The notes below the pieces were generated by a model. The model did not search any database. It was not told the origin of the DNA and saw only the letters and a list, made by a program, of their open reading frames with translations. The position numbers were made by a program, and so were the translations under genes. Positions 8,376 through 16,315 of a stretch of DNA of 64,000 nt are shown here, one piece after another (position 1 is the stretch's first letter; every line of letters starts with the position of its first letter). The stretch is from Streptomyces bikiniensis (GTDB lineage Bacteria > Actinomycetota > Actinomycetes > Streptomycetales > Streptomycetaceae): assembly GCA_000716465.1 (NCBI GenBank), contig JNWL01000037.1:10015-74014 (forward strand), given 5' to 3'.

Positions 8376-9740
8376 GTGGCAGACCGCACACCCCCGCTCC
8401 GCGTCGAGGAGCTGCGCGCCCTCGTCGCGAGCGGAGAGATCGACACCGTAGTCCTCGCCTTCCCCGACATGCAGGGGCGGCTCCAGGGCAAGCGGTTCGC
8501 CGCGCAGTTCTTCCTGGACGACGTCCTCGGCCACGGCACCGAGGGCTGCAACTACCTCCTGGCCGTCGACACCGAGATGAACACCGTCGACGGCTACGAG
8601 ATGTCCTCCTGGGACCGCGGCTACGGCGACTTCGCCATGCACCCCGACCTCACCACCCTCCGCCGCGTCCCCTGGAACGAGGCCACCGCCATGGTGACGG
8701 CCGACCTCGCCTGGGCCGACGGCACCCCCGTCACCGCCGCGCCCCGCCAGATCCTCCGCCGCCAGCTCGAACGCCTCGCGGAACACGGGCTCACCGCCCA
8801 CGTCGGCACCGAGCTGGAGTTCATCGTCTTCAAGGACAGCTACGAGCGGGCCTGGGACGCGAACTACCGCGGCCTCACCCCCGTCAACCAGTACAACGTC
8901 GACTACTCCGTCCTCGGCACCGGCCGCGTCGAACCCCTGCTGCGCCGCATCCGCAACGAGATGACCGCCGCCGGACTCACCGTCGAGTCCGCCAAGGGCG
9001 AGTGCAACCCCGGCCAGCACGAGATCGCCTTCAAGTACGACGAGGCCCTCACCACCTGCGACCAGCACGCCGTCTACAAGACCGGCGCCAAGGAGATCGC
9101 CGCCCAGGAGGGCTGCTCCCTCACCTTCATGGCGAAGTACAACGAGCGCGAGGGCAACTCCTGCCACATCCACCTCTCCCTCCAGAACGCCGCCGGGGAG
9201 AACGTGATGGCCGGGGACGACGAGCACGGCATGTCGGAGACCATGCGGCACTTCCTCGCCGGACAGCTCGCCGCCCTCCGCGACTTCTCCCTCCTCTACG
9301 CCCCCAACATCAACTCCTACAAGCGGTTCCAGCCCGGCTCCTTCGCCCCCACCGCCGTCGCCTGGGGCCACGACAACCGCACCTGCGCCCTCCGGGTCGT
9401 CGGCCACGGACGCTCCACCCGCTTCGAGAACCGCCTCCCCGGCGGCGACGTCAACCCCTACCTCGCCGTCGCCGGCCTGGTCGCCGCCGGACTCCACGGC
9501 ATCGAGCAGCGCCTCGAACTGCCCGAGCCCTGCACGGGGAACGCCTACGCCGCCGACTACGCCCACGTCCCCACCACCCTGCGCGAGGCCGCCGAGCTCT
9601 GGGAGACCAGCGAGATCGCCAAGGCCGCCTTCGGCCCCGAGGTCGTCGCCCACTACCGCAACATGGCCCGCGTCGAACTCGACGCCTTCGACGCCGCGGT
9701 GACCGACTGGGAACTGCGCCGCTCCTTCGAACGCTTGTGA
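8376..9740 (+). CDS. glnA4: GlnA4-type gamma-glutamylamide synthetase (glutamine synthetase family)
   Basis: 454 aa, cytoplasmic, type I glutamine synthetase fold. Glutamate/metal/ATP segments are visible: ELEFIVFKDSYE (~146), CNPGQHEIAF (~210), NSCHIHLSLQ (~261), NSYKRFQPGSFAPTAVAW (~313) and RFENRLPGGDVNPYLA (~349). The position of the ammonia-flap Glu in true GlnA (GYEAP) is Phe323 here (GSFAP), as expected for an enzyme using an amine instead of ammonia. GlnA4 of S. coelicolor is a gamma-glutamylethanolamide synthetase; the same gene neighbourhood supports that role. The GTG start has a strong AAGGAGGAG site. It is first in an operon with the aldehyde dehydrogenase and SDR. Confidence 0.8.
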   Translation: MADRTPPLRVEELRALVASGEIDTVVLAFPDMQGRLQGKRFAAQFFLDDVLGHGTEGCNYLLAVDTEMNTVDGYEMSSWDRGYGDFAMHPDLTTLRRVPWNEATAMVTADLAWADGTPVTAAPRQILRRQLERLAEHGLTAHVGTELEFIVFKDSYERAWDANYRGLTPVNQYNVDYSVLGTGRVEPLLRRIRNEMTAAGLTVESAKGECNPGQHEIAFKYDEALTTCDQHAVYKTGAKEIAAQEGCSLTFMAKYNEREGNSCHIHLSLQNAAGENVMAGDDEHGMSETMRHFLAGQLAALRDFSLLYAPNINSYKRFQPGSFAPTAVAWGHDNRTCALRVVGHGRSTRFENRLPGGDVNPYLAVAGLVAAGLHGIEQRLELPEPCTGNAYAADYAHVPTTLREAAELWETSEIAKAAFGPEVVAHYRNMARVELDAFDAAVTDWELRRSFERL

Positions 9741-9757
9741 GGCGAACGCTTGTGAGG
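9728..9757. repeat. 15-bp perfect tandem duplication at a start/stop overlap
   Basis: CGAACGCTTGTGAGG occurs twice head to tail (9728-9742 and 9743-9757). The first copy carries the GlnA4 stop inside a GTGA overlap; the second repeats the GTG and is the probable aldehyde dehydrogenase start. The GAGG of copy one acts as ribosome site for copy two. Confidence 0.9.
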
Positions 9758-11119
9758 AAAGAGTTGCTCCAGGTACTGAACCCGGCGACCGAGGAACACG
9801 TCGCCGACGTCCCCGCGGCCACCCCCGCCGACGTCGACGCCGCCGTCACCCGGGCCGCCGCCGCCCAGCGCGGCTGGGCCGCCGCCGCCCCCGCCGACCG
9901 CGCCCGGCTCCTCCGCCGCTTCGCCGCCGCCGTCGACGGACACGCCGAGGAACTGGCCCGGTTGGAGGTCACCGAGGCCGGCCACACCCTCGGCAACGCC
10001 CGCTGGGAGGCCGACAACGTCCGCGACCTGCTCGAATTCTCCGCCGGGGGAGTGGAACGCCTCAACGGGCGCCAGATCCCGGTGGCCGGCGGCCTCGACG
10101 TCACGATCCTCGAACCCCTCGGGGTCGTCGGCGTCATCGCCCCCTGGAACTTCCCCATGCCGATCGCCGCCTGGGCCACCGCCCCCGCCCTCGCCGCCGG
10201 CAACGCCGTGATCCTCAAACCGGCCGAGACCACCCCGCTCACCGCCCTCCGCCTCGCCGAACTCGCCCTGGAGGCGGGCCTGCCCGAAGGCCTCTTCCAG
10301 GTCCTCCCCGGCACCGGCCCGGTCGCCGGGAACGCCCTGGTCGAACACCCCGGCGTCGCCAAGATCGTCTTCACCGGCTCCACCCGGGTCGGCAGGGCCA
10401 TCATGGCCAAGTGCGCCGAACGGGTGAAGCGGGTCACCCTCGAACTCGGCGGCAAGAGCCCCAACGTCGTCTTCGCCGACGCGGACCTCGAAGCCGCGGC
10501 CGCCGCCGCTCCGATGTCCTTCCTCGACAACAGCGGTCAGGACTGCTGCGCCCGCACCCGCATCCTCGTCCAGCGCAGCGCGTACGACCGCTTCCTGGAA
10601 CTCCTCGCCCCCGCCGTCGAGGAGATCGTCGTCGGCGACCCCGCCGACGAACGCACCCAGATGGGTCCGCTGATCTCCCGCGCCCAGCTCGACCGGGTCC
10701 GCTCCTACGTCCCCGACACCCTCGAAGGCATCCGGGGCAAGGCCCCCGAAGGACCCGGCTTCTGGTTCCCGCCGACCGTCCTCACCGGCCTGCCCGAGGA
10801 CGCCCCCTGCGCCGTCGAGGAGGTCTTCGGACCCGTCGCCGTCGTCCTCCCCTTCGAGGACGAGGCCGACGCGGTCCGCCTCGCCAACGCCACCGAGTAC
10901 GGCCTGTCCGGCTCGATCTGGACCCGGGACCTCGGCCGCGCCCTGCGCGTCTCCCGCGCCGTCCGCGCCGGCAACCTCTCCGTCAACTCCCACTCCAGCG
11001 TCCGCTACTGGACCCCGTTCGGCGGCTACCAGCAGTCCGGCCTCGGCCGCGAACTCGGCCCCGACGCCCTGACCGCCTTCACCGAAACCAAGAACGTCTT
11101 CCTCAGCACGGAGGCCTGA
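9752..11119 (+). CDS. NAD(P)-dependent aldehyde dehydrogenase
   Basis: 455 aa, cytoplasmic. Standard ALDH order: PWNFPMPIAAWATAPALAAG (active-site Asn region, ~135), FTGSTRVG (~208), catalytic Glu in VTLELGGKSPN (~229), catalytic Cys in NSGQDCCARTR (~260) and a C-terminal PFGGYQQSGLGRE. It would oxidise the aldehyde formed from the glutamylated amino-alcohol or amine in this operon. The GTG at 9752 with GAGG upstream is preferred; the GTG at 9737, which overlaps the GlnA4 stop, would add five residues. Next to it in the operon are GlnA4 upstream and the SDR five bases downstream. Confidence 0.88.
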   Translation: MRKELLQVLNPATEEHVADVPAATPADVDAAVTRAAAAQRGWAAAAPADRARLLRRFAAAVDGHAEELARLEVTEAGHTLGNARWEADNVRDLLEFSAGGVERLNGRQIPVAGGLDVTILEPLGVVGVIAPWNFPMPIAAWATAPALAAGNAVILKPAETTPLTALRLAELALEAGLPEGLFQVLPGTGPVAGNALVEHPGVAKIVFTGSTRVGRAIMAKCAERVKRVTLELGGKSPNVVFADADLEAAAAAAPMSFLDNSGQDCCARTRILVQRSAYDRFLELLAPAVEEIVVGDPADERTQMGPLISRAQLDRVRSYVPDTLEGIRGKAPEGPGFWFPPTVLTGLPEDAPCAVEEVFGPVAVVLPFEDEADAVRLANATEYGLSGSIWTRDLGRALRVSRAVRAGNLSVNSHSSVRYWTPFGGYQQSGLGRELGPDALTAFTETKNVFLSTEA

Positions 11120-11124
11120 ACCGC

Positions 11125-11910
11125 ATGACCACCGAAGAGATCATCTGCCGCCGTCTGGTCGGCCGCACCGCCGTCATCACCGGCGCCGGCAGCGGCATCG
11201 GCCTCGCCACCGCCCGCCGCCTCGCCTCCGAGGGCGCGAACGTCGTCTGCGGCGACATCGACGAGACCGCGGGCAAGGCCGCCGCGGAAGAGGTCGGCGG
11301 CACCTTCGTACGGGTCGACGTCACCGACCCCGAGCAGGTCGAGGCGCTGTTCAGGACCGCCTTCGACACCTACGGCTCCGTGGACGTCGCCTTCAACAAC
11401 GCCGGCATCTCGCCCCCCGACGACGACTCCATCCTGGAGACCGGCCTGGAGGCCTGGAAGCGCGTCCAGGACGTCAACCTCACCTCCGTCTACCTCTGCT
11501 GCAAGGCCGCCCTGCCCTACATGCGCCGCCAGGGCCGGGGCTCCATCATCAACACCGCCTCCTTCGTCGCCGTCATGGGCGCCGCCACCAGCCAGATCTC
11601 CTACACCGCCTCCAAGGGCGGCGTGCTCGCCATGTCCCGCGAGCTGGGCGTCCAGTTCGCCCGCGAGGGCATCCGCGTCAACGCGCTGTGCCCCGGGCCC
11701 GTCAACACCCCGCTCCTCCAGGAGCTGTTCGCCAAGGACCCCGAGCGGGCCGCGCGCCGCCTCGTCCACATCCCCGTCGGCCGGTTCGCCGAGGCCGACG
11801 AGATCGCCGCCGCCGTCGCCTTCCTCGCCAGCGACGACTCCTCCTTCGTCAACGCCACCGACTTCCTCGTGGACGGCGGCATCGCGGGCGCGTACGTGAC
11901 GCCCCTCTAG
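11125..11910 (+). CDS. Short-chain dehydrogenase/reductase (3-oxoacyl-ACP reductase-like)
   Basis: 261 aa, classical SDR. Rossmann glycine motif GAGSGIG near residue 19, NNAG near 92, and catalytic Ser-Tyr-Lys seen as NTASF...SYTASK (~145-165). The C-terminal FLVDGGIAGAY is typical. The ATG is preceded by GGAGG and lies five bases after the aldehyde dehydrogenase stop, so it is the last gene of the GlnA4 operon. It could oxidise the hydroxyl of a gamma-glutamyl amino-alcohol to the aldehyde used by its neighbour; this order of steps is an inference. Confidence 0.88.
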   Translation: MTTEEIICRRLVGRTAVITGAGSGIGLATARRLASEGANVVCGDIDETAGKAAAEEVGGTFVRVDVTDPEQVEALFRTAFDTYGSVDVAFNNAGISPPDDDSILETGLEAWKRVQDVNLTSVYLCCKAALPYMRRQGRGSIINTASFVAVMGAATSQISYTASKGGVLAMSRELGVQFAREGIRVNALCPGPVNTPLLQELFAKDPERAARRLVHIPVGRFAEADEIAAAVAFLASDDSSFVNATDFLVDGGIAGAYVTPL

Positions 11911-11938
11911 CAGCCACCCCTCCAGCAGCCACCCCTCC
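11909..11938. repeat. Second 15-bp tandem duplication
   Basis: AGCAGCCACCCCTCC is present twice in tandem (11909-11923 and 11924-11938), starting inside the SDR stop codon and ending at the terminator stem. It has the same unit length as the duplication at 9728 but an unrelated sequence. Confidence 0.9.
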
Positions 11939-11970
11939 GACAGCCGGGCGTCGCAAGGCGCCCGGCTGTC
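11939..11970 (+). terminator. Terminator of the GlnA4 operon
   Basis: Perfect 12-bp stem (GACAGCCGGGCG with its complement) and an 8-nt loop directly after the SDR gene and before the HAD phosphatase ribosome site. There is no U-tract, as is common in Streptomyces. Confidence 0.75.
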
Positions 11971-11993
11971 CGCGTACCGACAGGAGCGTGTCC

Positions 11994-13253
11994 GTGAACC
12001 ACCGCCTCCGCACGTCCGCCGCCGTCGCCGCGCTCGCCCTCGCCGCGGCCACCCTCGTCCCGGCCGTCCCGGCACAGGCGAAGCACCGCCCGTGCCCCAC
12101 CCTGAACGTCTCCACCGGCTGGTACGGGGACAACAAGGCCCGGCTCGACCGCCTGATCGCCACCCACTGCGCCGACGGCGGAACGAAGGGCGGGAAGCCC
12201 CTCGCCGTCTTCGACTGGGACAACACCGTCATCAAGAACGACGTCGGCGACGCCACCCTGTACTGGCTCCTGCGCAACGACCGCGTCCGCCCGCCCCGGA
12301 ACGACGACTGGTCCGCCACCAGCCGCCACCTCACCCCCGCCGCCACGACCGCCCTCCGCGCGGCCTGCCCCACCGGCGTGCGCACCCTGCCCACCGCCAC
12401 CGACACCCGCTGCGCCGACGAGATCCGCTCCGTCTACTCCGACGGCGCCACCACCGGCGGCGCGGCCGCCTTCGCCGGCTTCGACCACCGCCGCACGGAA
12501 CCCCGGTACGCCTGGCTGGCCCAGCTCCTGCGCGGCTGGACCACCCGCGAGGTGGAGTCCTTCGCGGCCGCCGCCCGCGCCGAGAACCTCGCCGCCCCGC
12601 AGGGCGCCACCCAGCGGGTCGGCACCGCCCGCGTCACCGGCTGGATCCGCCACTACGACCAGCAGCGCGACCTGATCCACACGCTCCGGCGGGCCGGCTT
12701 CGACGTCTGGATCGTCTCCGCCTCGCCCGAACCCGTCGTCGACGTCTGGGCCCGGGGCATCGGCATCGACCCCTCGCACGCGATCGGCATCCGCAACACC
12801 ACCGAGCACGGCCGGCTCACCGCCCACTTCAAGGGCTGCGGAACCGTCCGCGACGGCGAGGACACGATGATCACCTACATCGACGGCAAGCGCTGCTGGA
12901 TCAACCAGGAGATCCTCGGCGTCCGGGGCCCCGCAGCCGAACGCGTCCAGCCCGCCTCCCGCCGCCAGGTCCTCGCCGCCGGGGACTCCGACACCGACGT
13001 CTCCTTCCTGCGGGACGCCACGGGCCTCCGCCTGGTCCTCAACCGCAACAAGGACGAGCTGATGTGCCGGGCGTACGAGAACGGCGACGGGCGCTGGCTC
13101 GTGAACCCCATGTTCATCGAGCCGAAGGCCCGCAAGGCCGGCCCGTACCCCTGCGCCACCACCGGCCACACGGCGGCCGACGGCACAGCGGGTCCGGTCC
13201 GCCGCGCCGACGGCAGCGTGATCCCGGACCAGGAGGACACGGTGCACCCGTAG
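11994..13253 (+). CDS. Secreted HAD-superfamily phosphatase
   Basis: 419 aa. A Sec signal peptide (RLRTSAAVAALALAAATLVP, then AQA cleavage near residue 30) precedes a HAD phosphatase. Motif I is FDWDNTVIKND, motif II the Ser of IVSAS, and motif IV GDSDTDVSF. The architecture recalls secreted phosphorylcholine phosphatase (PchP) of Pseudomonas, also a DxDNT HAD enzyme. Beside an ethanolamine cluster, a phosphorylethanolamine or phosphorylcholine substrate is attractive but unproven. AGGAG is seven bases from the GTG at 11994; a GTG six bases earlier is too close to it. It is separated from the upstream operon by a terminator and is convergent with the next gene. Confidence 0.8.
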   Translation: MNHRLRTSAAVAALALAAATLVPAVPAQAKHRPCPTLNVSTGWYGDNKARLDRLIATHCADGGTKGGKPLAVFDWDNTVIKNDVGDATLYWLLRNDRVRPPRNDDWSATSRHLTPAATTALRAACPTGVRTLPTATDTRCADEIRSVYSDGATTGGAAAFAGFDHRRTEPRYAWLAQLLRGWTTREVESFAAAARAENLAAPQGATQRVGTARVTGWIRHYDQQRDLIHTLRRAGFDVWIVSASPEPVVDVWARGIGIDPSHAIGIRNTTEHGRLTAHFKGCGTVRDGEDTMITYIDGKRCWINQEILGVRGPAAERVQPASRRQVLAAGDSDTDVSFLRDATGLRLVLNRNKDELMCRAYENGDGRWLVNPMFIEPKARKAGPYPCATTGHTAADGTAGPVRRADGSVIPDQEDTVHP

Positions 13254-13270
13254 CCCCTGACCAGCAGGCC

Positions 13271-14473
13271 CTAGAGGAAGGTGCGGCCCTCGCCCCGGTA
13301 CGTGGGCACGGTCGCCGTGATCCGGTCGCCCTCGACCAGGTGCAGGCTCTCGAACCGCTCGCACAGCTCGCCGGCCTTCGCGTGCCGGAACCACACCTTG
13401 TCGCCGATCCGCAGGTCGTCGGCCGGCGAGCCGAGCAGCGGGGTCTGCACCTCGCCGGCCCCCTCCCGCGGGTCGTACCGCAGCCCCTCCGGCAGGTACG
13501 GCACGGGCAGCCGGTCCGGACCCGCCGCCCCGGAGGCCGGATAGCCGCCGCCGAGCACGGTCACCACGCCGACGCCGGGCCGCCGGACCACCGGCTGCGC
13601 GAAGAGCGCGGCGGGCCGGCCGCTGAAGGACGTGTAGTGGTCGAAGAGGCGCGGCACGAAGAACCCCGAACCGGCGGCGATCTCCGTCACCGCGTCCTCG
13701 GCGGCCGTGTGCTGCACGCTGCCGGTGCCGCCGCCGTTCACGAACTCCAGGTCCGGCGCCACCGCCCGCACGGCCCGCACCACGACCGCCCGGCGCTCCG
13801 CCAGCTCCCTGCGGGCGGCGGACTGCATCAGCCGGACCGCCCGCGACCGCAGCGGCCGGCCCGCGACCGCGTCCCCGACCCCGGCGACGTGCCCCTCGTA
13901 CGCCATGATCCCGACCAGCCGGAACCCCGGCCGCCGCACCACCGAGCGGGCCAGCTCCGCCAGCTCGGCGGGCTCGCGCAGCGGGGAGCGGCGGGCGCCG
14001 ATCCGGATCCGGCCGCCGAGCAGGCTGAGCGCGGTGTCCAGCTCCAGGCAGACCCGGACCTCCTCCGTGCCGCCCGCGCGGGCGGCGTCGATCAGGTCGA
14101 GCTGCGCCACGTCGTCCACCATCACGGTCACGGCGGCGGCGAGCTTCGGATCCCGCGCCAGCTCCCCGAACCCGGCGCGGTCCGCCGACGGGTACGCGAG
14201 CAGGACGTCCTCGAACCCGGCCCGGGCCAGCCACAGCGACTCGTCCAGCGTGAACGACATGATCCCGGCGAAGCCCTCCCGGGCGAGCGCCCGCTCCAGG
14301 AGCGCCCGGCACCGCACGGACTTGCTGGCCACCCGTATGGGCTTGCCCCCGGCCCGGCGCACGAGGTCCGCCGCGTTGGCGTCGAAGGCTTCGAGGTCGA
14401 CGATCGCCACGGGCGCGTCGAGATGAGCGGTGGCCCGGTCGTAACGGGCCCGGTCGCCGGCACGGGGAGTCAT
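13271..14473 (-). CDS. PLP-dependent amino acid deaminase/aldolase (alanine-racemase N-terminal fold)
   Basis: 400 aa, cytoplasmic. An alanine-racemase-type TIM barrel with the PLP lysine in RVASKSVRC (Lys near residue 46) is followed by a D-serine-dehydratase-like C-terminal beta domain (IGDKVWFRHAKAGELCERF). Members include D-threonine aldolase and D-serine dehydratase; Streptomyces copies are usually annotated amino acid deaminase/aldolase. The ATG at 14473 opens MTPRAGDR. The substrate is unknown. It is convergent with the HAD phosphatase (17 bp between the genes) and divergent from the proline-rich membrane protein gene. Confidence 0.8.
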   Translation of the reverse strand: MTPRAGDRARYDRATAHLDAPVAIVDLEAFDANAADLVRRAGGKPIRVASKSVRCRALLERALAREGFAGIMSFTLDESLWLARAGFEDVLLAYPSADRAGFGELARDPKLAAAVTVMVDDVAQLDLIDAARAGGTEEVRVCLELDTALSLLGGRIRIGARRSPLREPAELAELARSVVRRPGFRLVGIMAYEGHVAGVGDAVAGRPLRSRAVRLMQSAARRELAERRAVVVRAVRAVAPDLEFVNGGGTGSVQHTAAEDAVTEIAAGSGFFVPRLFDHYTSFSGRPAALFAQPVVRRPGVGVVTVLGGGYPASGAAGPDRLPVPYLPEGLRYDPREGAGEVQTPLLGSPADDLRIGDKVWFRHAKAGELCERFESLHLVEGDRITATVPTYRGEGRTFL

Positions 14474-14537
14474 GGCCCGAGCTTGCCAGACGGGTTTACG
14501 GGTGGGTAGCCCCTGGGTTCCCGTACGGCGGGGAACA

Positions 14538-14555
14538 GCCCGTAGAGTGACGGGC
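14538..14555 (+). promoter_or_regulatory. -10-like element within an inverted repeat
   Basis: GCCCGT-AGAGTG-ACGGGC is a perfect 6-bp inverted repeat enclosing a TAGAGT -10 hexamer, about 30 bp upstream of the membrane-protein start. A similar TAGAGTGAC stands upstream of the histidine kinase at 21766-21774. Confidence 0.4.
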
Positions 14556-14581
14556 ATTGTCGACACGAGCGGGAGACGGGG

Positions 14582-16315
14582 ATGACCAGCGAGCACCGCC
14601 CCACGCCCTCCCGCATCACCGACCTCCTCCTCCCACCCCACCCGACGCCGCCCGCCCCCGTGGAGAACCCGGCCCCCGGCCGCCCCGGCCCCACCGGAAA
14701 CCCGGTGCCACCGGCTCCCGCCGGCCCGGCGCCGTCCGGCCCCACCGGCTCGACCCCCGGGCAGTCGGCGCCACCCGCCACCACCGACTCGCCCTCCGGC
14801 CACCCGACACCGCCGAGGCCCGCCGGAAACCCGCTTCCCGCCCGTCCGACGTCCCCTGGTCCTGCCGGTCCGGCCCCCGCCCGTCCGACGTCCCCCGGGC
14901 CCGCCGGCTCGGCTCCCGCCCCTTCGGCGCCGCCGCGCCCTGCCGGAAGCCCGGCTCCCGCGCGTCGGGGGATGCCCGGCCCTGCAGGGAACTCGGTTTC
15001 CGGCCCTTCGGCGCCGCCGCGCCCTGCGGGAAGCCCGGCTCCCGCGCGTCCGGTGTCATCCGGTCCCGCCGGTCCGGCTCCCGCGCACTCGGTGCCGCCG
15101 CGCCCCGCCGGCAGCCCGGCCCCCGTCCGTCCGACGCCTCCCGGTCCTGCCGGTCCGGCTCCCGCGCACTCGGTGCCGCCGCGCCCCGCCGGTAACCCGG
15201 CCCCCGGCCGTCCGGCGGTGCCCGGCCCCGTCGGAAGCTCCGTTTCCGGGCGCCCGGTGTCCGCCGCCACCGATCCGCCCGCCGTCGAGACGACGGCCCG
15301 CCTCCGTCCGATCCGTCCCGCGGAGTCCCTGCCCGCGCAGGGTGCCACCGGCCCGCGGACCGGCCCGGCGCGCCCGGCCGCTCCGCCCCGTCCGGCGTCC
15401 AGGCCCGCCGTACCGGCACAGCCGCGGGTCGCGCCGCCCTCACCGGGTGCGGGGGCGCCGAGGCCCCCCGCACCCCCCACCCCCTTCGTACCGGCGCCCT
15501 ACGCCCTGCCGCCCGAGGCGCCCGTCGAGACCACCACGCGGCTGCGGCCCGTCCGGGAGCGGCGGAGCACCGGGCGGACGGCCGCGGCCGCCGCCTGCGC
15601 CGTGCTCGGGGCCGGGCTCATCGGCGGCGCCCTCGCCGGGGTGTGGCTGGCGGCCTCCGAACCCGGGAAGCCCGCCGAACCCGCCGGGTACGCCGAGGCC
15701 CGGGAGCTCTGGCACAACGCCCCCGTCGACGCCCTCTTCCCCCGCACCCTCCCCGGCCCCGGCGCCGGCCCCGGCGCCGCCGACCGCACCTGGACCCGGA
15801 TCGTCGTCGCCCCGGACGCCCCCTGCTCGCCCACCGTCCTCGCCAAGGGCCTGCTCGCCGCCGTCGAGCCGCTCGGCTGCGAGCGCGTCCTGCGCGCCAC
15901 GTACACCGACGCCACCGCCAGCAGCGTGATCACCGTCGGCCTCGTCTTCACCCGCGCCGACGCCACCGCGCAGCGCGCCCTCGGAGAAGGCCTCACCGCC
16001 CGCCTCGGCCGGGACCTCCCCCCGGCCCTCTCCGGCCCCACCACCGTCGCCGCCCGCTTCGGCGACCGGCAGCGCGCGAGCTGGTGGACGAGCGCCCCCG
16101 CCGACCTCCCCGTCGTCGTCACCGCCGTCTCCGGCTTCGCCGACGGGCGGACCGTCGACGCCCCCCGGCCCGCCGACGAGGCCACCGCCAAGGGCCGCAC
16201 CGACGCCGTCGCCCAGTCCGGCCTCGGCCACGAGGCCAAGGGCATCACCGAGCGACTGGAACGCCTGCTGCGCACGACCGCCACCGCGGCGGCGAAGGAG
16301 AAGAAGGCCCGGTGA
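14582..16315 (+). CDS. Proline/alanine-rich single-pass membrane protein
   Basis: 577 aa. The first ~330 residues are a disordered Pro/Ala/Gly-rich region built from 27/28-residue repeats (SAPPRPAGSPAPAR-type). Two copies of an ETT(A/T)RLRP motif occur near residues 236 and 314. One membrane segment (TAAAAACAVLGAGLIGGALA, ~330-355) follows basic residues, so the long tail should be cytoplasmic and the ~200-residue C-terminal domain extracellular. That domain has two Cys (APCSPTVL and GCERVL) and no family I recognise. The gene overlaps the mycosin-like protease by 4 bp (GTGA), implying a common function; ETTxRLRP resembles phosphothreonine/FHA docking sites (inference). Confidence 0.8.
   Translation: MTSEHRPTPSRITDLLLPPHPTPPAPVENPAPGRPGPTGNPVPPAPAGPAPSGPTGSTPGQSAPPATTDSPSGHPTPPRPAGNPLPARPTSPGPAGPAPARPTSPGPAGSAPAPSAPPRPAGSPAPARRGMPGPAGNSVSGPSAPPRPAGSPAPARPVSSGPAGPAPAHSVPPRPAGSPAPVRPTPPGPAGPAPAHSVPPRPAGNPAPGRPAVPGPVGSSVSGRPVSAATDPPAVETTARLRPIRPAESLPAQGATGPRTGPARPAAPPRPASRPAVPAQPRVAPPSPGAGAPRPPAPPTPFVPAPYALPPEAPVETTTRLRPVRERRSTGRTAAAAACAVLGAGLIGGALAGVWLAASEPGKPAEPAGYAEARELWHNAPVDALFPRTLPGPGAGPGAADRTWTRIVVAPDAPCSPTVLAKGLLAAVEPLGCERVLRATYTDATASSVITVGLVFTRADATAQRALGEGLTARLGRDLPPALSGPTTVAARFGDRQRASWWTSAPADLPVVVTAVSGFADGRTVDAPRPADEATAKGRTDAVAQSGLGHEAKGITERLERLLRTTATAAAKEKKAR
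14919..15192. repeat. 81-84-bp coding repeats in the proline-rich region
   Basis: Two kinds of near-identical blocks recur: about 45 bp starting CCCTTCGGCGCCGCC at 14919 and at 15004, and about 50 bp containing CTCCCGCGCACTCGG near 15061 and 15142. The reading frame is kept (27 or 28 codons). This points to expansion by recombination or slippage. Confidence 0.8.
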
